From: Fodinibius sediminis
GTDB taxonomy: Bacteria; Bacteroidota; Rhodothermia; Balneolales; Balneolaceae
Direction: 5' to 3'
Length of the DNA stretch: 64,000 bases
NCBI RefSeq assembly: GCF_900182555.1
Contig: NZ_FXTH01000002.1
Span: forward strand, 310,001-374,000
The notes under the pieces are model-generated. The model worked only from the letters and a program-made list of their open reading frames with translations, searched no databases and was not told where the DNA came from. Below, piece by piece: positions 1 to 8,922 of the stretch. Each line of letters starts with the position of its first letter. Within the stretch, counting starts at the first letter, position 1. The position numbers were made by a program, and so were the translations under genes.

Positions 1-1640
1 TGAAAAAAGGCGTACGTCATGTGGTCATTTCCCCGGGTTCGCGGTCCACACCCCTGACCATGGCCGCAGCCGCCCATCCTAATCTCGAAAAGCATGTCAT
101 CCTGGATGAACGATCTGCCGCCTTCACCGCCCTGGGTATTGGCAAGGCGACCGGCTACCCGGCTGTACTCATCTGCACATCGGGGACCGCGGCAGCCAAC
201 TACTACCCGGCCGTCATTGAAGCCCGCCAGTCGGGGGTCCCCATGATACTGGCTACGGCGGACCGTCCGCCCCATCTCCGGGCCACCGGGGCCAACCAGG
301 CCATCGACCAGCTGAAACTCTTCGGCAGCTATCCCGTTTTTTTTCATGAGGCCGGCGAACCCCGGCTTGACAAGGAAGATCTGGATCGACTGGTGCTTCT
401 CGCCCGACAGGCTGTAGGGATGGCACAACAAAAGCGGGGTCCGGTACACATCAATTTTCCATTCCGGAAACCCCTCGAACCCCGTCCTTCCTTTGTGGCG
501 AAGATCCGCGGGGAAAACAGCAGCGAACCGCTTACCGATCAGGAAGAGCGGTACAGCAAGTCTTCCTTTACCCTTCCGGAAACAGTCCGGCGGGCGATGT
601 CATCTGCCGACCGGCCCCTGATCGTGGTGGGCCCCGCTGCCCCCGGCGATCATCTCGAATCCGTTGCTCATCTGGCAGAACAGCTCCGGGCGCCGGTCCT
701 TTCCGAATCAACCATCGCCAGCCCCAACACCGTCGGCGGCTTTGCCTCTTTTCTGCGCAACGAACAGCTTGTTCATCAGCTGGAGCCGGACTTGATCCTT
801 CGGTTTGGTTTTCAGCCTACCGCCAAAAGCATCGAACAGGCATTGCAAAGCTGGCGTCCCTCCCACCACATACATTTTGCCAGCACTGCGGACTGGCAGG
901 ATGCCACCTGCACTCAAAGCACCCACCTGCCCTGGCTGGGACAGCCCCTGGCACTGCCCGACAGACTCAAAGGCGCCCCTTCGTCCTGGCTGAAGACCTG
1001 GAAAAGACAGGAACGGCTATTCCGCAGCCATTATCAAAAGGTCATGAGCCGACCATCGGTCTTGACCGACGGCCACCTTTACCAGCACCTTATTACCCAG
1101 TGCCCGGAGGACCTTTTTATCGCCGTCTCCAATTCCTTCCCGGCCCGTGACATTCAGCTGACGGGATATGATATCACTCGCTATCCCCTGTATCTGAACC
1201 GCGGGGCGAGCGGCATCGACGGGGTCTCGTCAACCGCACTGGGGATCAGCATCGGGCTCCGGAAGCCCGGCATGCTCTTGACCGGGGATCTGGCTTTTCT
1301 TCACGATACCAACGCCCTGCTGAATCATAACCGGGCGGGTGCCGACCTTGCCGTTGTCATTGCCAACAATTCGGGGGGCTCCATCTTCCGGATGCTGCCC
1401 ATCGAGCAGCACGATGCCTATTTCGACACCTATTTTGAAACGCCACAGGCGGCCAGTATCCGGCAGCTGGCAAACGCCTATTCCATTCCATACCACCGGG
1501 TATCTTCTGTGGACGAGCTCCGGCAGTTTGACCTGGAGCAGTGGCAGCAAGAACAGCCCGGGCTATCCGTGGTCGAATGCCTGACCGATGCCGAAGCTTC
1601 CATGAAGCTTCGCCGGCAACTCTGGGATTTCCAGCCATGA
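1..1640 (+). CDS. menD: MenD, 2-succinyl-5-enolpyruvyl-6-hydroxy-3-cyclohexene-1-carboxylate synthase (5' end cut)
   Basis: ThDP-dependent enzyme that joins 2-oxoglutarate to isochorismate in menaquinone synthesis. The reading frame is open to the left edge: the codons before the GTG at 21 read K-K-G-V-R-H and continue the conserved VVISPGSRSTPL block. GTG 21 is therefore internal, and only a short N-terminus is missing (about 545 residues are visible, against roughly 556 in E. coli). The cofactor-activating glutamate is seen in ILDERSAAF near the start. The ThDP/Mg motif appears as GDLAFLHD about 420 residues after position 21, followed by the NN pair of VIANNSGGSIF. The stop overlaps the start of menH in an ATGA, so the two are probably translationally coupled. 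Confidence 0.95.
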   Translation, partial: KKGVRHVVISPGSRSTPLTMAAAAHPNLEKHVILDERSAAFTALGIGKATGYPAVLICTSGTAAANYYPAVIEARQSGVPMILATADRPPHLRATGANQAIDQLKLFGSYPVFFHEAGEPRLDKEDLDRLVLLARQAVGMAQQKRGPVHINFPFRKPLEPRPSFVAKIRGENSSEPLTDQEERYSKSSFTLPETVRRAMSSADRPLIVVGPAAPGDHLESVAHLAEQLRAPVLSESTIASPNTVGGFASFLRNEQLVHQLEPDLILRFGFQPTAKSIEQALQSWRPSHHIHFASTADWQDATCTQSTHLPWLGQPLALPDRLKGAPSSWLKTWKRQERLFRSHYQKVMSRPSVLTDGHLYQHLITQCPEDLFIAVSNSFPARDIQLTGYDITRYPLYLNRGASGIDGVSSTALGISIGLRKPGMLLTGDLAFLHDTNALLNHNRAGADLAVVIANNSGGSIFRMLPIEQHDAYFDTYFETPQAASIRQLANAYSIPYHRVSSVDELRQFDLEQWQQEQPGLSVVECLTDAEASMKLRRQLWDFQP

Positions 1641-2461
1641 ATATCACCCCCATCCATAGCCTCGACTATGCCGTGAAGATTCACCAGCGTAATGAACAGC
1701 TCCCCTGGCTGCTGATGCTGCACGGTTTTATGGGCGATCACCGCGCTTTTGATCACCTGGTCGGCAGGTTGTGCCAATTCTGCAACCCCGTCACAGTTGA
1801 CCTGCTCGGCCACGGTGGTTCCTCTGCGCCCGGCGACCCCGGGCGGTACCGGGAAAACTGCCAGCTCCGTGATCTGCACGAGCTGATCCGTATCCTCAAT
1901 ATTTCGCCCCTTTTCCTTCACGGCTACAGCATGGGCGGACGACTGGCGTTAAAATTGGCCCATGCGCATCCCGAATACTTCAGTGGACTCATTCTAGAAA
2001 GTACCACCAACGGCATTGTGGATAAGCCCCGGAAAAGGGAGCGGCGCCAAACGGATCGTCAGCGGGCGGCACAGATTGAAGACGATTATCAGGGTTTTCT
2101 CTCCCGCTGGGAAGAGGCCCTGCTCTTTCAATCGCCCGCACCGGTTGATGAATCCCGGGCCCGGAAGTATGAGCAAATCCATCGCGAGCAGAAACCCCGC
2201 GCCATGGCGGCCTCGCTACGGGGTTTCGGTACAGGATTCATGACCGCCATCCCCGCAGAGCAGATGTCCCCGAACCTCCCGACCCTGCTGATCGCGGGAT
2301 CGGCCGATCAGAAATACCAGCAGATTAACAGCCGCCTGGCTGCATATCTCCCACATGGACGGCTGGCTGTCGTTGAAGCCGGCCACCGCGTACACCTCGA
2401 CAACCCTGCAGATTTTGTTCACGAATTAAAACTTCACATTGATCAACATTCAACATTATGA
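1637..2461 (+). CDS. menH: MenH-like alpha/beta hydrolase (SHCHC synthase)
   Basis: Alpha/beta-hydrolase fold protein of 274 residues, predicted to eliminate pyruvate from SEPHCHC in the menaquinone pathway. The open frame runs further upstream, but the ATG at 1637 sits in an ATGA overlap with menD and gives the normal family length. Visible: the oxyanion segment LHGFMGD (about residues 28-34), the nucleophile elbow GYSMGG with Ser98, an acid in AGSADQKY and the catalytic His in EAGHRVHLDNP. The 3' end overlaps menB by another ATGA. Position between menD and menB is the main reason to prefer MenH over a generic hydrolase. Confidence 0.87.
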   Translation: MNITPIHSLDYAVKIHQRNEQLPWLLMLHGFMGDHRAFDHLVGRLCQFCNPVTVDLLGHGGSSAPGDPGRYRENCQLRDLHELIRILNISPLFLHGYSMGGRLALKLAHAHPEYFSGLILESTTNGIVDKPRKRERRQTDRQRAAQIEDDYQGFLSRWEEALLFQSPAPVDESRARKYEQIHREQKPRAMAASLRGFGTGFMTAIPAEQMSPNLPTLLIAGSADQKYQQINSRLAAYLPHGRLAVVEAGHRVHLDNPADFVHELKLHIDQHSTL

Positions 2462-3291
2462 ACTGGAAAACCGTCAAAGAATACGAAGATATTACCTTTA
2501 AAAAATCCAGCGGTGTAGCCCGTATTGCCATTGACCGTCCGGCAATTCGCAACGCTTTTCGTCCCAAGACCCTCTTTGAGCTGCAGGAGGCTTTTTTGAA
2601 TGTGCGGGAGGACCAGGAGATCGGGGTCGTGCTGCTGACAGGTGAAGGTCCCTCGCCCAAAGACGGCAAGTGGGCCTTCTGCTCCGGAGGCGATCAGAAC
2701 GTGCGCGGCAAGGCCGGATACAGGGATGATGCGGGGACCCCGCGTCTTAACGTGCTTGACCTGCAGCGCATGATTCGCTTTATGGGCAAGGTGGTCATTG
2801 CCGTAGTACCCGGCTGGGCAGTCGGAGGCGGACACAGCCTGCACGTGGTCTGTGATCTGACCCTCGCCAGCAGAGAACATGCTATTTTCAAACAGACCGA
2901 TGCGGATGTGGCCAGTTTTGACGGCGGCTTTGGCTCAGCCCTGCTTGCCCGGCAGGTGGGACAGAAAAAAGCACGCGAAATCTTTTTCCTGGGCCGCAAC
3001 TATTCCGCACAGGAGGCCTTCGACATGGGGATGGTCAACAAGGTGGTGCCGCACGATGAACTGGAAGAGACCGCTTACCGATGGGCGCAGGAAATCCTAG
3101 AAAAAAGCCCTACTGCCATTCGCATGATCAAGTACGCCTTCAACCTGGTGGATGACGGCATGGTGGGCCAGCAGGTCTTCTCGGGGGAAGCTACGCGCCT
3201 GGCTTATATGACGGACGAAGCCACCGAGGGACGGGATGCCTTCCTGGAAAAACGCAAACCCAACTGGGACGACTACCCGTGGATTGGATAG
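2458..3291 (+). CDS. menB: MenB, 1,4-dihydroxy-2-naphthoyl-CoA synthase
   Basis: Crotonase-family enzyme (277 residues) that cyclises O-succinylbenzoyl-CoA to DHNA-CoA. Family-specific blocks are present: CSGGDQNVRG with the CoA/oxyanion loop, the glycine-rich WAVGGGHSLH, and the MenB signature DADVASFDGGFGSALLAR, which carries the active-site Asp. The C-terminus PNWDDYPW is also typical. Third gene of an overlapping menD-menH-menB unit. The remaining men genes (menF, menC, menE, menA) are not in the window; menF could lie just to the left. The roughly 300 bases downstream hold no recognisable gene, only a short hairpin at 3474-3490 without a T-tract. Confidence 0.97.
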   Translation: MNWKTVKEYEDITFKKSSGVARIAIDRPAIRNAFRPKTLFELQEAFLNVREDQEIGVVLLTGEGPSPKDGKWAFCSGGDQNVRGKAGYRDDAGTPRLNVLDLQRMIRFMGKVVIAVVPGWAVGGGHSLHVVCDLTLASREHAIFKQTDADVASFDGGFGSALLARQVGQKKAREIFFLGRNYSAQEAFDMGMVNKVVPHDELEETAYRWAQEILEKSPTAIRMIKYAFNLVDDGMVGQQVFSGEATRLAYMTDEATEGRDAFLEKRKPNWDDYPWIG

Positions 3292-3587
3292 CGGGAGCGG
3301 CCCGGGCCGTCTCACCCGGGGGCGGCAAACTTCAATGGCCGGCCTCACCTTGCCGGTTCATTATTTTACCTCTGGCGGGTGTTGCGAACTGATGTTACTA
3401 TGGCATTATCTGCCCTCCTTCCTGAAGTGGACTCATGTACTATCTCAAAATAGCCTACTTTACTAGACTAAGATACCCTGCCTCAGGGTAGTAATAAAGA
3501 CTATCTCACTACAGTGGGGGCAAACCCTTTCAAATAGCGACATAATAACATTTACCGGCCGGCTACCGCGGTCCGGCAAAACAAGCG

Positions 3588-3776
3588 CTACTCACCGCCA
3601 CCCGTCTCGCTAAGCAAGGTAATAATCTTTTCCAGATACCTGCTGTGCTCTTCCTGGGCTTTTGCTATCCGGCTTATCTTGGTCCCCAGCCAGAGGAAGT
3701 AGCCAACGATAATCAGCCATGGTGAAAGGATAATGAGCAGCATGGTTATGATTTCCATTCCGCCAAAAGGTGTCAT
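3588..3776 (-). CDS. small hypothetical membrane protein
   Basis: Short open frame of 62 residues that I do not recognise. It has one strong transmembrane segment (about residues 8-30, MEIITMLLIILSP onward through VGYFLWLG) followed by a charged, probably helical cytoplasmic tail (KISRIAKAQEEHSRYLEKII). The start could be the ATG at 3776 or the internal ATG at 3758, and neither has a clear ribosome binding site. It lies between convergent menB and nrdJ, in its own small space. The hydrophobic-plus-amphipathic layout is why I keep it, but it may be spurious. Confidence 0.4.
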   Translation of the reverse strand: MTPFGGMEIITMLLIILSPWLIIVGYFLWLGTKISRIAKAQEEHSRYLEKIITLLSETGGGE

Positions 3777-3811
3777 AATCTCTGTCCCTGTGTTACGCTG
3801 TTGTTATAATT

Positions 3812-3849
3812 AAAAACCCCGGCACGGGTCAATCCCTGCCGGGGTTTGA
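3812..3849 (-). terminator. rho-independent terminator of nrdJ
   Basis: Perfect 11-bp inverted repeat (3814-3824 with 3837-3847, AAACCCCGGCA and its complement) around a 12-nt loop. On the minus strand it is followed by TTTTTAATTATAA. It lies about 30 bp past the nrdJ stop. Confidence 0.85.
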
Positions 3850-3878
3850 ATTTTATCGCCTTTGTCGTTTGCTGCGCC

Positions 3879-6800
3879 TTATGAGCAGCCCGTGGTAGAT
3901 CCACAGGTAATACACTTCTGGCACGTACCGTTACGCACCATCGTCATGCTTCCGCATTCGGGGCAGGAGTCGCCGGTGTAGCCCAGCTCCTTGGCCTTCT
4001 CGTAATCGCTCTGGTAGCTGTCGTCATCGGCAGCGGCCTGGCCCTGCTTCACCGGCTGTGATTCGGTGACCGGTTCAGCCTGGCTCGCATCGGGACTCTG
4101 ACTGGGATCTACCCGTTTTGCCCGTTCGCGCGCCTGTTCGGCCTCTTCAGAAGGACGCAGTTTGCGCGACATGATATCATCTGCAGGCACATGCGCCAGG
4201 TCATCCCGGCCGAGGTAGGTTACCGCCAGCTCTCGGAAGATATAGTCAATGACGGAAGTCGTCATCTTGATATGCGGGCTTCCGTTAACCATGCCGCTCG
4301 GCTCAAACTTGGTAAAGGTAAACGCATCGACGAACTCTTCCAGCGGCACGCCGTGCTGCAGGCCAAGCGAAATAGCGATGGCAAAGCAGTTGGTCAGGCT
4401 GCGGAAAGCGGCTCCCTCGCGATGCATGTCGATGAAGATCTCGCCCAGCTGGCCATTTTCATATTCACCCGTACGCAGGTAAACGCTCTGCCCTCCGATC
4501 TTCACTTTCTGCGTATAACCGTTTCGGCGGTTGGGCAGCCGCTGACGGTTAGCCACATACTTGTGAATAATTTTTTCAGCCGATTCAACCACCTTGTCCT
4601 GAGCAGCAGCCGTCTCTTCATCCAGCTCACCGTCATCTTCGAGCTCTTCAAAGACATCGCTGAGGCTGTTCAGCGGCTGACTCAGCTTGGAGCCGTCACG
4701 GTAGAGGGCGTTGGCCTTCAGCATCAGCTCCCAGGAATCCATGTAGGCTTCCTTGAAGTCTTCCACCGTCGCCTCGTTGGGCAGGTTAATGGTCTTGGAT
4801 ATAGCTCCTGAAATGAACGGCTGCGCTGCGGCCATCATCCGGATATGCCCACCGGGCTTGATGTATCGCGTTCCAATACGCCCGCATCGATTGGCGCAGT
4901 CGAAGACCGGCAAGTGCTCGTCCTTCAGGTTCGGTGCACCTTCCACGGTCATGGTACCGCAGACATAGTCATTGGCCTCCTGGATTTCGCGCTGCGAGAA
5001 GCCGAGATATTTCAGCATGTTAAACTGCGGATCGGCCAGCTGATCTTCTTCCAGCCCCAGCTCCTCCTCACAGAAGTCCTCGCCCAGCGTAAACTGGTTG
5101 AAAGCAAACTTGATGTCAAAACTGCTTGGCAGGCTTTCTTCAATAGCCTCGAGCTGGTCGTCTTCGAAGCCTTTTTCGCGCAGGCTCTCCTCGTTAATAT
5201 GCGGACAGCCGTCCAGCGTACCATAGCCCTTGGCGTATTTTATTATCTCTTCCCGCTCCTTGGGACTGTATCCCAGGTTCTCGAGTGCTTTGGGCACCGC
5301 CTGGTTGATAATTTTGAAATAACCCCCGCCGGCAAGCTTCTTGAATTTCACAAGGGCAAAGTCAGGCTCAATACCTGTAGTATCGCAGTCCATGACAAGC
5401 CCGATGGTACCGGTAGGTGCAATAACGGTTACCTGGGCGTTGCGGTAGCCGTGCTTCTCACCCATCTTGACGGCCTTCTCGGAATCCTCGCGTGCCGCCT
5501 TGAGCAGGTTGTCCGGGCATTCATTTGCATCAATACCCATGGGCTTGACCGTCAGCTCTTCATATTCATCCGGGTCTACATTGAAGGCCGCCCGCTTGTG
5601 ATTGCGCAGTACGCGAAGCATATGCTCCTTGTTGGCCTCATACCGTTCAAAGGTTCCCAGCTCGCTGGCCATTTCTGCACTGGTTGTATAGGCATTCATG
5701 TGGATAATGCTGGTGAGTCCGCCGGCAATAGCACAGCCTTCGGGACTATCATAGGGAACGCCCTGAACCATCAGGGCCGCCCCGATATTTGCATATCCCA
5801 AGCCCAGCGTGCGGTATTTATACGAAAGGTCTGCAATTTCCTTGGACGGAAACTGGGCCATCAGTACCGAAATCTCCAGTACGACAGTCCACAGCCGTGA
5901 GGCATTGCGCAGGGCCTCAACATCAAATTCCTTGCACTCATCGGTCTTGAAATACTTCATCAGGTTGAGGGAAGCCAGGTTACAGGCCGTGTTGTCCAGG
6001 AACATATATTCCGAACACGGGTTACTGCCGTTGATGGGCCCGTCTTCCGGACAGGTGTGCCACTCGTTGATGGTATCGTGGTACTGCGCTCCCGGGTCGG
6101 CGCAGGCCCAGGCTGCGTTGGAGATCTCATCCCACAGTTCGCGGGCGCGGAGGGTTTCACAGGGCTCCGGCTCGCGTCCTTCTTCCCTGGCCTTGCGCTT
6201 CTCTGTACGCCAGTAGAGATTCCACGGGCCGTCCTCCTTGACCGCCTGCATAAATTTATTGGGGATGCGGACCGAGTTATTGGAATTCTGTCCGCTCACA
6301 GTACGGTAGGCTTCGGAGTCCCAGTCCGTATCATAGGTATCGAATTTCAGGTCGGTGAAGCCCTGGGCTGCCAGCTGCACCACCCGTTCAATATAATTCA
6401 GCGGCACCTGGTCCTGCTTGGCTTCCCGGATTGCCCGGCCCAGCTCTTCATTTTTCAGCGGGTCGCGGCTGACGGCCCCGTTGAAGGTACGGCCGTCAAT
6501 TTCCACCGGTTTGTTACACAGTTTGATAATCTTCTTGAGGTGTCTCTCCAATATCTTGGAACCGGTAACGATTGAAGCCACCTTCTGCTCTTCCCGAACC
6601 TTCCAGTTGACATACTCTTCGATGTCGGGGTGGTCGAGGTCCAGGGTTACCATTTTTGCAGCTCGCCGGGTCGTTCCACCCGATTTGATTGCGCCGGCCG
6701 CTTTATCCCCAATCTTGAGAAAGCTCATCAGTCCGGATGATCTACCGCCTCCGCTCAGGGGCTCTCCTTCTCCCCGAATCTTGGAGAAATTGCTTCCTGT

Positions 6801-7493
6801 TCCGGAGCCGTACTTAAAGAGTCGGGCTTCACGAACCCATAGATCCATAATACCGCCCTCATTCACGAGGTTGTCGTCAATGCTCTGGATAAAACAGGCA
6901 TGCGGCTGGGGATGGCTGTAGGCGTCCTCCGACTTGGTCAGTTCCCCTGTTTTGCCATCCACGTAATAATGTCCCTGCGATGGTCCGTTAATGCCGTAGG
7001 CCCAATGCAGTCCGGTATTGAACCACTGCGGACTGTTTGGAGCCGCCATCTGGTTCGCCAGCATATAGCAGAGCTCATCATAAAACACTTGTGCATCTTT
7101 CTCGGAATCAAAGTAATCATGCTTCCAGCCCCAGTAGGTCCAGCAACCAGCCAGCCGGTGAAACACCTGTTTGCTGTCGTTTTCACTGCCGTAGCGATCG
7201 TCCTTGTCCATATTCTTCATCGCCTCTTCATCGGCTTCTGACCGCTGCAGCCATTCCGGCACTCCCTCTTCTTTCACTTTTTTAGTCTTCTTTGGAACCC
7301 CCGCCTTTCGGAAATATTTCTGTGCAATGACATCTGTCGATACCTGCGACCAGGATTTGGGCACAGTCACACTATCCATCGAGAAAACCAGTGATCCATC
7401 CGGATTTTTGATCTCTGATTTCCGGCTCTCAAACTTCATATCTCCAAAGGGGGTCTTCCACTCTTCCTGAGTATAAAAACGTGTAAATTTCAT
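3879..7493 (-). CDS. nrdJ: NrdJ, vitamin B12-dependent (class II) ribonucleotide reductase
   Basis: Reduces ribonucleotides to deoxyribonucleotides using adenosylcobalamin to generate the thiyl radical; it supplies DNA precursors. At 1204 residues it has the length of the long NrdJ type. Visible blocks: [22 protein letters not shown] (about residue 225), the active-site region around [16 protein letters not shown] (about 490), [20 protein letters not shown] (about 695), [11 protein letters not shown] (about 868), and a Cys-rich C-terminal tail with C-P-E-C and C-Q-K-C pairs, expected to act as the redox/zinc-ribbon end. No NrdAB or NrdDG genes are seen in the window. The upstream region carries a cluster of DnaA-box sequences and a palindrome, but no cobalamin riboswitch. 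The B12-uptake genes next door fit its cofactor need. Confidence 0.96.
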   Translation of the reverse strand: MKFTRFYTQEEWKTPFGDMKFESRKSEIKNPDGSLVFSMDSVTVPKSWSQVSTDVIAQKYFRKAGVPKKTKKVKEEGVPEWLQRSEADEEAMKNMDKDDRYGSENDSKQVFHRLAGCWTYWGWKHDYFDSEKDAQVFYDELCYMLANQMAAPNSPQWFNTGLHWAYGINGPSQGHYYVDGKTGELTKSEDAYSHPQPHACFIQSIDDNLVNEGGIMDLWVREARLFKYGSGTGSNFSKIRGEGEPLSGGGRSSGLMSFLKIGDKAAGAIKSGGTTRRAAKMVTLDLDHPDIEEYVNWKVREEQKVASIVTGSKILERHLKKIIKLCNKPVEIDGRTFNGAVSRDPLKNEELGRAIREAKQDQVPLNYIERVVQLAAQGFTDLKFDTYDTDWDSEAYRTVSGQNSNNSVRIPNKFMQAVKEDGPWNLYWRTEKRKAREEGREPEPCETLRARELWDEISNAAWACADPGAQYHDTINEWHTCPEDGPINGSNPCSEYMFLDNTACNLASLNLMKYFKTDECKEFDVEALRNASRLWTVVLEISVLMAQFPSKEIADLSYKYRTLGLGYANIGAALMVQGVPYDSPEGCAIAGGLTSIIHMNAYTTSAEMASELGTFERYEANKEHMLRVLRNHKRAAFNVDPDEYEELTVKPMGIDANECPDNLLKAAREDSEKAVKMGEKHGYRNAQVTVIAPTGTIGLVMDCDTTGIEPDFALVKFKKLAGGGYFKIINQAVPKALENLGYSPKEREEIIKYAKGYGTLDGCPHINEESLREKGFEDDQLEAIEESLPSSFDIKFAFNQFTLGEDFCEEELGLEEDQLADPQFNMLKYLGFSQREIQEANDYVCGTMTVEGAPNLKDEHLPVFDCANRCGRIGTRYIKPGGHIRMMAAAQPFISGAISKTINLPNEATVEDFKEAYMDSWELMLKANALYRDGSKLSQPLNSLSDVFEELEDDGELDEETAAAQDKVVESAEKIIHKYVANRQRLPNRRNGYTQKVKIGGQSVYLRTGEYENGQLGEIFIDMHREGAAFRSLTNCFAIAISLGLQHGVPLEEFVDAFTFTKFEPSGMVNGSPHIKMTTSVIDYIFRELAVTYLGRDDLAHVPADDIMSRKLRPSEEAEQARERAKRVDPSQSPDASQAEPVTESQPVKQGQAAADDDSYQSDYEKAKELGYTGDSCPECGSMTMVRNGTCQKCITCGSTTGCS

Positions 7494-7534
7494 ATAATTA
7501 CCGATTCCTTGACTAATGTTTTTACTTGGTAGGA

Positions 7535-7548
7535 CTTTTTCGAAAAAG
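7535..7548. promoter_or_regulatory. 14-bp palindrome in the nrdJ leader
   Basis: CTTTTTCGAAAAAG is a perfect palindrome about 42 bp upstream of the nrdJ start codon. It could be an operator for a dimeric repressor. It does not match the NrdR box as I know it, so the regulator is unknown. Confidence 0.35.
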
Positions 7549-7622
7549 CGTAAATTTTCACTCTTTTAAGTACTATGAAATATAAGGGTCATATTTTCTG
7601 CTACAAGCAAAAACTCAAATAC

Positions 7623-7716
7623 TTTTCCACAAAAACGGGTAGTTATCCACAATCTATTTGCCTGAGGAGCCTGATTTTAAGGAATTCTGCTTCCTCGTAG
7701 AATTGAATGTGGATAA
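7623..7716. promoter_or_regulatory. three DnaA-box sequences upstream of nrdJ
   Basis: Two exact DnaA boxes, TTATCCACA at 7643-7651 and its reverse complement TGTGGATAA at 7708-7716, plus one consensus-compatible TTTTCCACA at 7623-7631. All fall within 94 bp. The first two are spaced 20 bp apart, about two helical turns, in the same orientation. In E. coli, DnaA binds upstream of nrdAB and ties dNTP supply to replication; a similar role here is inferred. No dnaA, dnaN or other origin-linked gene is nearby, so an origin is less likely. Confidence 0.55.
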
Positions 7717-7763
7717 CTGTTGATCTCTCTCCAGCCGTTACCTCAGATTATCTGCTGTCATAA

Positions 7764-7797
7764 GAAAGCCCCGGACTGATCTCCAAGCCGGGGCCGT
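7764..7797 (-). terminator. terminator of the btuB-btuG-like operon
   Basis: Inverted repeat GCCCCGG (7768-7774) with CCGGGGC (7788-7794), loop of 13 nt, followed on the minus strand by TTTCTTAT. Located about 60 bp past the stop of the beta-propeller lipoprotein gene. Confidence 0.65.
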
Positions 7798-7857
7798 AAT
7801 ACCATCTTGTAATTTACTCATTCGCACACTAGCATTATAACGAAGCGGCCGGGGGCT

Positions 7858-8913
7858 TTAGTTTACGATAAAGTGAAATATTCTGGGTGCAATCCCCACC
7901 GTAAACGAATCCACGGCCGTACCGCTGAGCTCATATATCAATGCCTGCCCGTTCTGGCTGTATCCCCTGCTGTCTCCCACATAGATCCGCCCCTCGGTAG
8001 GCATGTATTCTATGCTGCTAAAAGTGCGGTCAATGAAGCGGGCTTCCTTCACCTCGTAGGTATTCATATCAACAACCGAAACAGCCTCGTCAATCAAGTA
8101 GGCCTCTGCCCCCTCATTATTAAGCGCAATATCCGAGGGGTGTCCCCCTGTCTGGATGGAATCGATGACCGTTGCCGAGCCCCCGTCCAGAATATAAACG
8201 CTGCCCGGAACATCGTTGGCGGGATCCCGTTCCCAGTTCTCATCATAAGCGATCTTTCCGCTGCATACCACCCAGAGGCGGTTGGACACATCCAGGGCTA
8301 TTTCTGCTGGCCCCGCCCCCACCTCAATGGTATCCATGACGGTATCAGATGAGGCGTTGACCACGGTGATGGTATTGGCACTGCCCGATCCGCTGTTTGC
8401 CACATAGACCATATTTCCCAGGCGAACCATGCTTCGCGGCTGCGAGCCCACCGCAATCGCTGTATCTGTTTCCTCAAAATCCTGAACATTAACCACCGTG
8501 ACGGATCCGTCGTACAGGTTGCTTACATACCCCACCTCCTCATTGATAAGCTCAAAATCGGTTGGAGTGGTCGACATTTCAATGGTACCGATACTTTCCA
8601 GGGTACCGACCTCGGTCACTTCTATTTTGTTAGCCTCATTCAATACGATATAGAGCCGTTCACCGCGAATCTTGACCGATTGAATGATCCCCGCCAGCGG
8701 CCGGCCGTTGGCTTCCTCGAAAGCAGACTGCAGGCTGCTGCCCGATTCGGGATCATAGCTGGTGATGCTGCCGCTGGCATCACTGAAATTGCCCTCATTG
8801 CTAACATATACGGTAGCCAGTTCCAGTGGATCGGGGTTGTTCCCCGTGTCTCCCAGGCAGGAAGTGAAGATTGAGGCACTTAATAAAAAAAACAGGACGT
8901 ATCTTACGTTCAT
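7858..8913 (-). CDS. btuG: BtuG-like surface lipoprotein, YVTN-type beta-propeller
   Basis: Predicted outer-membrane lipoprotein of 351 residues that folds as a beta-propeller. A signal peptide ends in the lipobox IFTSC (Cys19). The mature part repeats blade units of the type Y-V-S-N/A-N...V-x-D-T-I-x-V-G-x-x-P, for example YVSNLYDGSVTVVNV, YVANSGSG..TITVVN, and GSVYILDGG..VIDSIQTGGHPSDIALN. It starts 9 bp after the btuB-like gene, inside the same riboswitch-controlled unit. In Bacteroides, BtuG is a propeller lipoprotein that sits on BtuB and captures cobalamin with very high affinity. Family membership, order and riboswitch together support a BtuG-like role. The cobalamin specificity itself is inferred from context, since propeller lipoproteins of this type exist with other partners. 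Confidence 0.75.
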   Translation of the reverse strand: MNVRYVLFFLLSASIFTSCLGDTGNNPDPLELATVYVSNEGNFSDASGSITSYDPESGSSLQSAFEEANGRPLAGIIQSVKIRGERLYIVLNEANKIEVTEVGTLESIGTIEMSTTPTDFELINEEVGYVSNLYDGSVTVVNVQDFEETDTAIAVGSQPRSMVRLGNMVYVANSGSGSANTITVVNASSDTVMDTIEVGAGPAEIALDVSNRLWVVCSGKIAYDENWERDPANDVPGSVYILDGGSATVIDSIQTGGHPSDIALNNEGAEAYLIDEAVSVVDMNTYEVKEARFIDRTFSSIEYMPTEGRIYVGDSRGYSQNGQALIYELSGTAVDSFTVGIAPRIFHFIVN

Positions 8914-8922
8914 AATGGAGTT

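Noticed and set aside
3474-3490. Short hairpin after menB
   Set aside because: 7-bp stem without a T-tract on either strand; not convincing as a terminator.
4191-5900. Long plus-strand frames of about 200 and 350 codons opposite nrdJ
   Set aside because: They fully overlap a clearly coding, well-conserved class II reductase on the other strand and show no motif.
7623-7716. DnaA boxes read as a chromosomal origin
   Set aside because: Only three boxes, no DNA-unwinding element typical of oriC beside them, and no dnaA, dnaN, gidA or similar origin neighbours; regulation of nrdJ is a simpler explanation.
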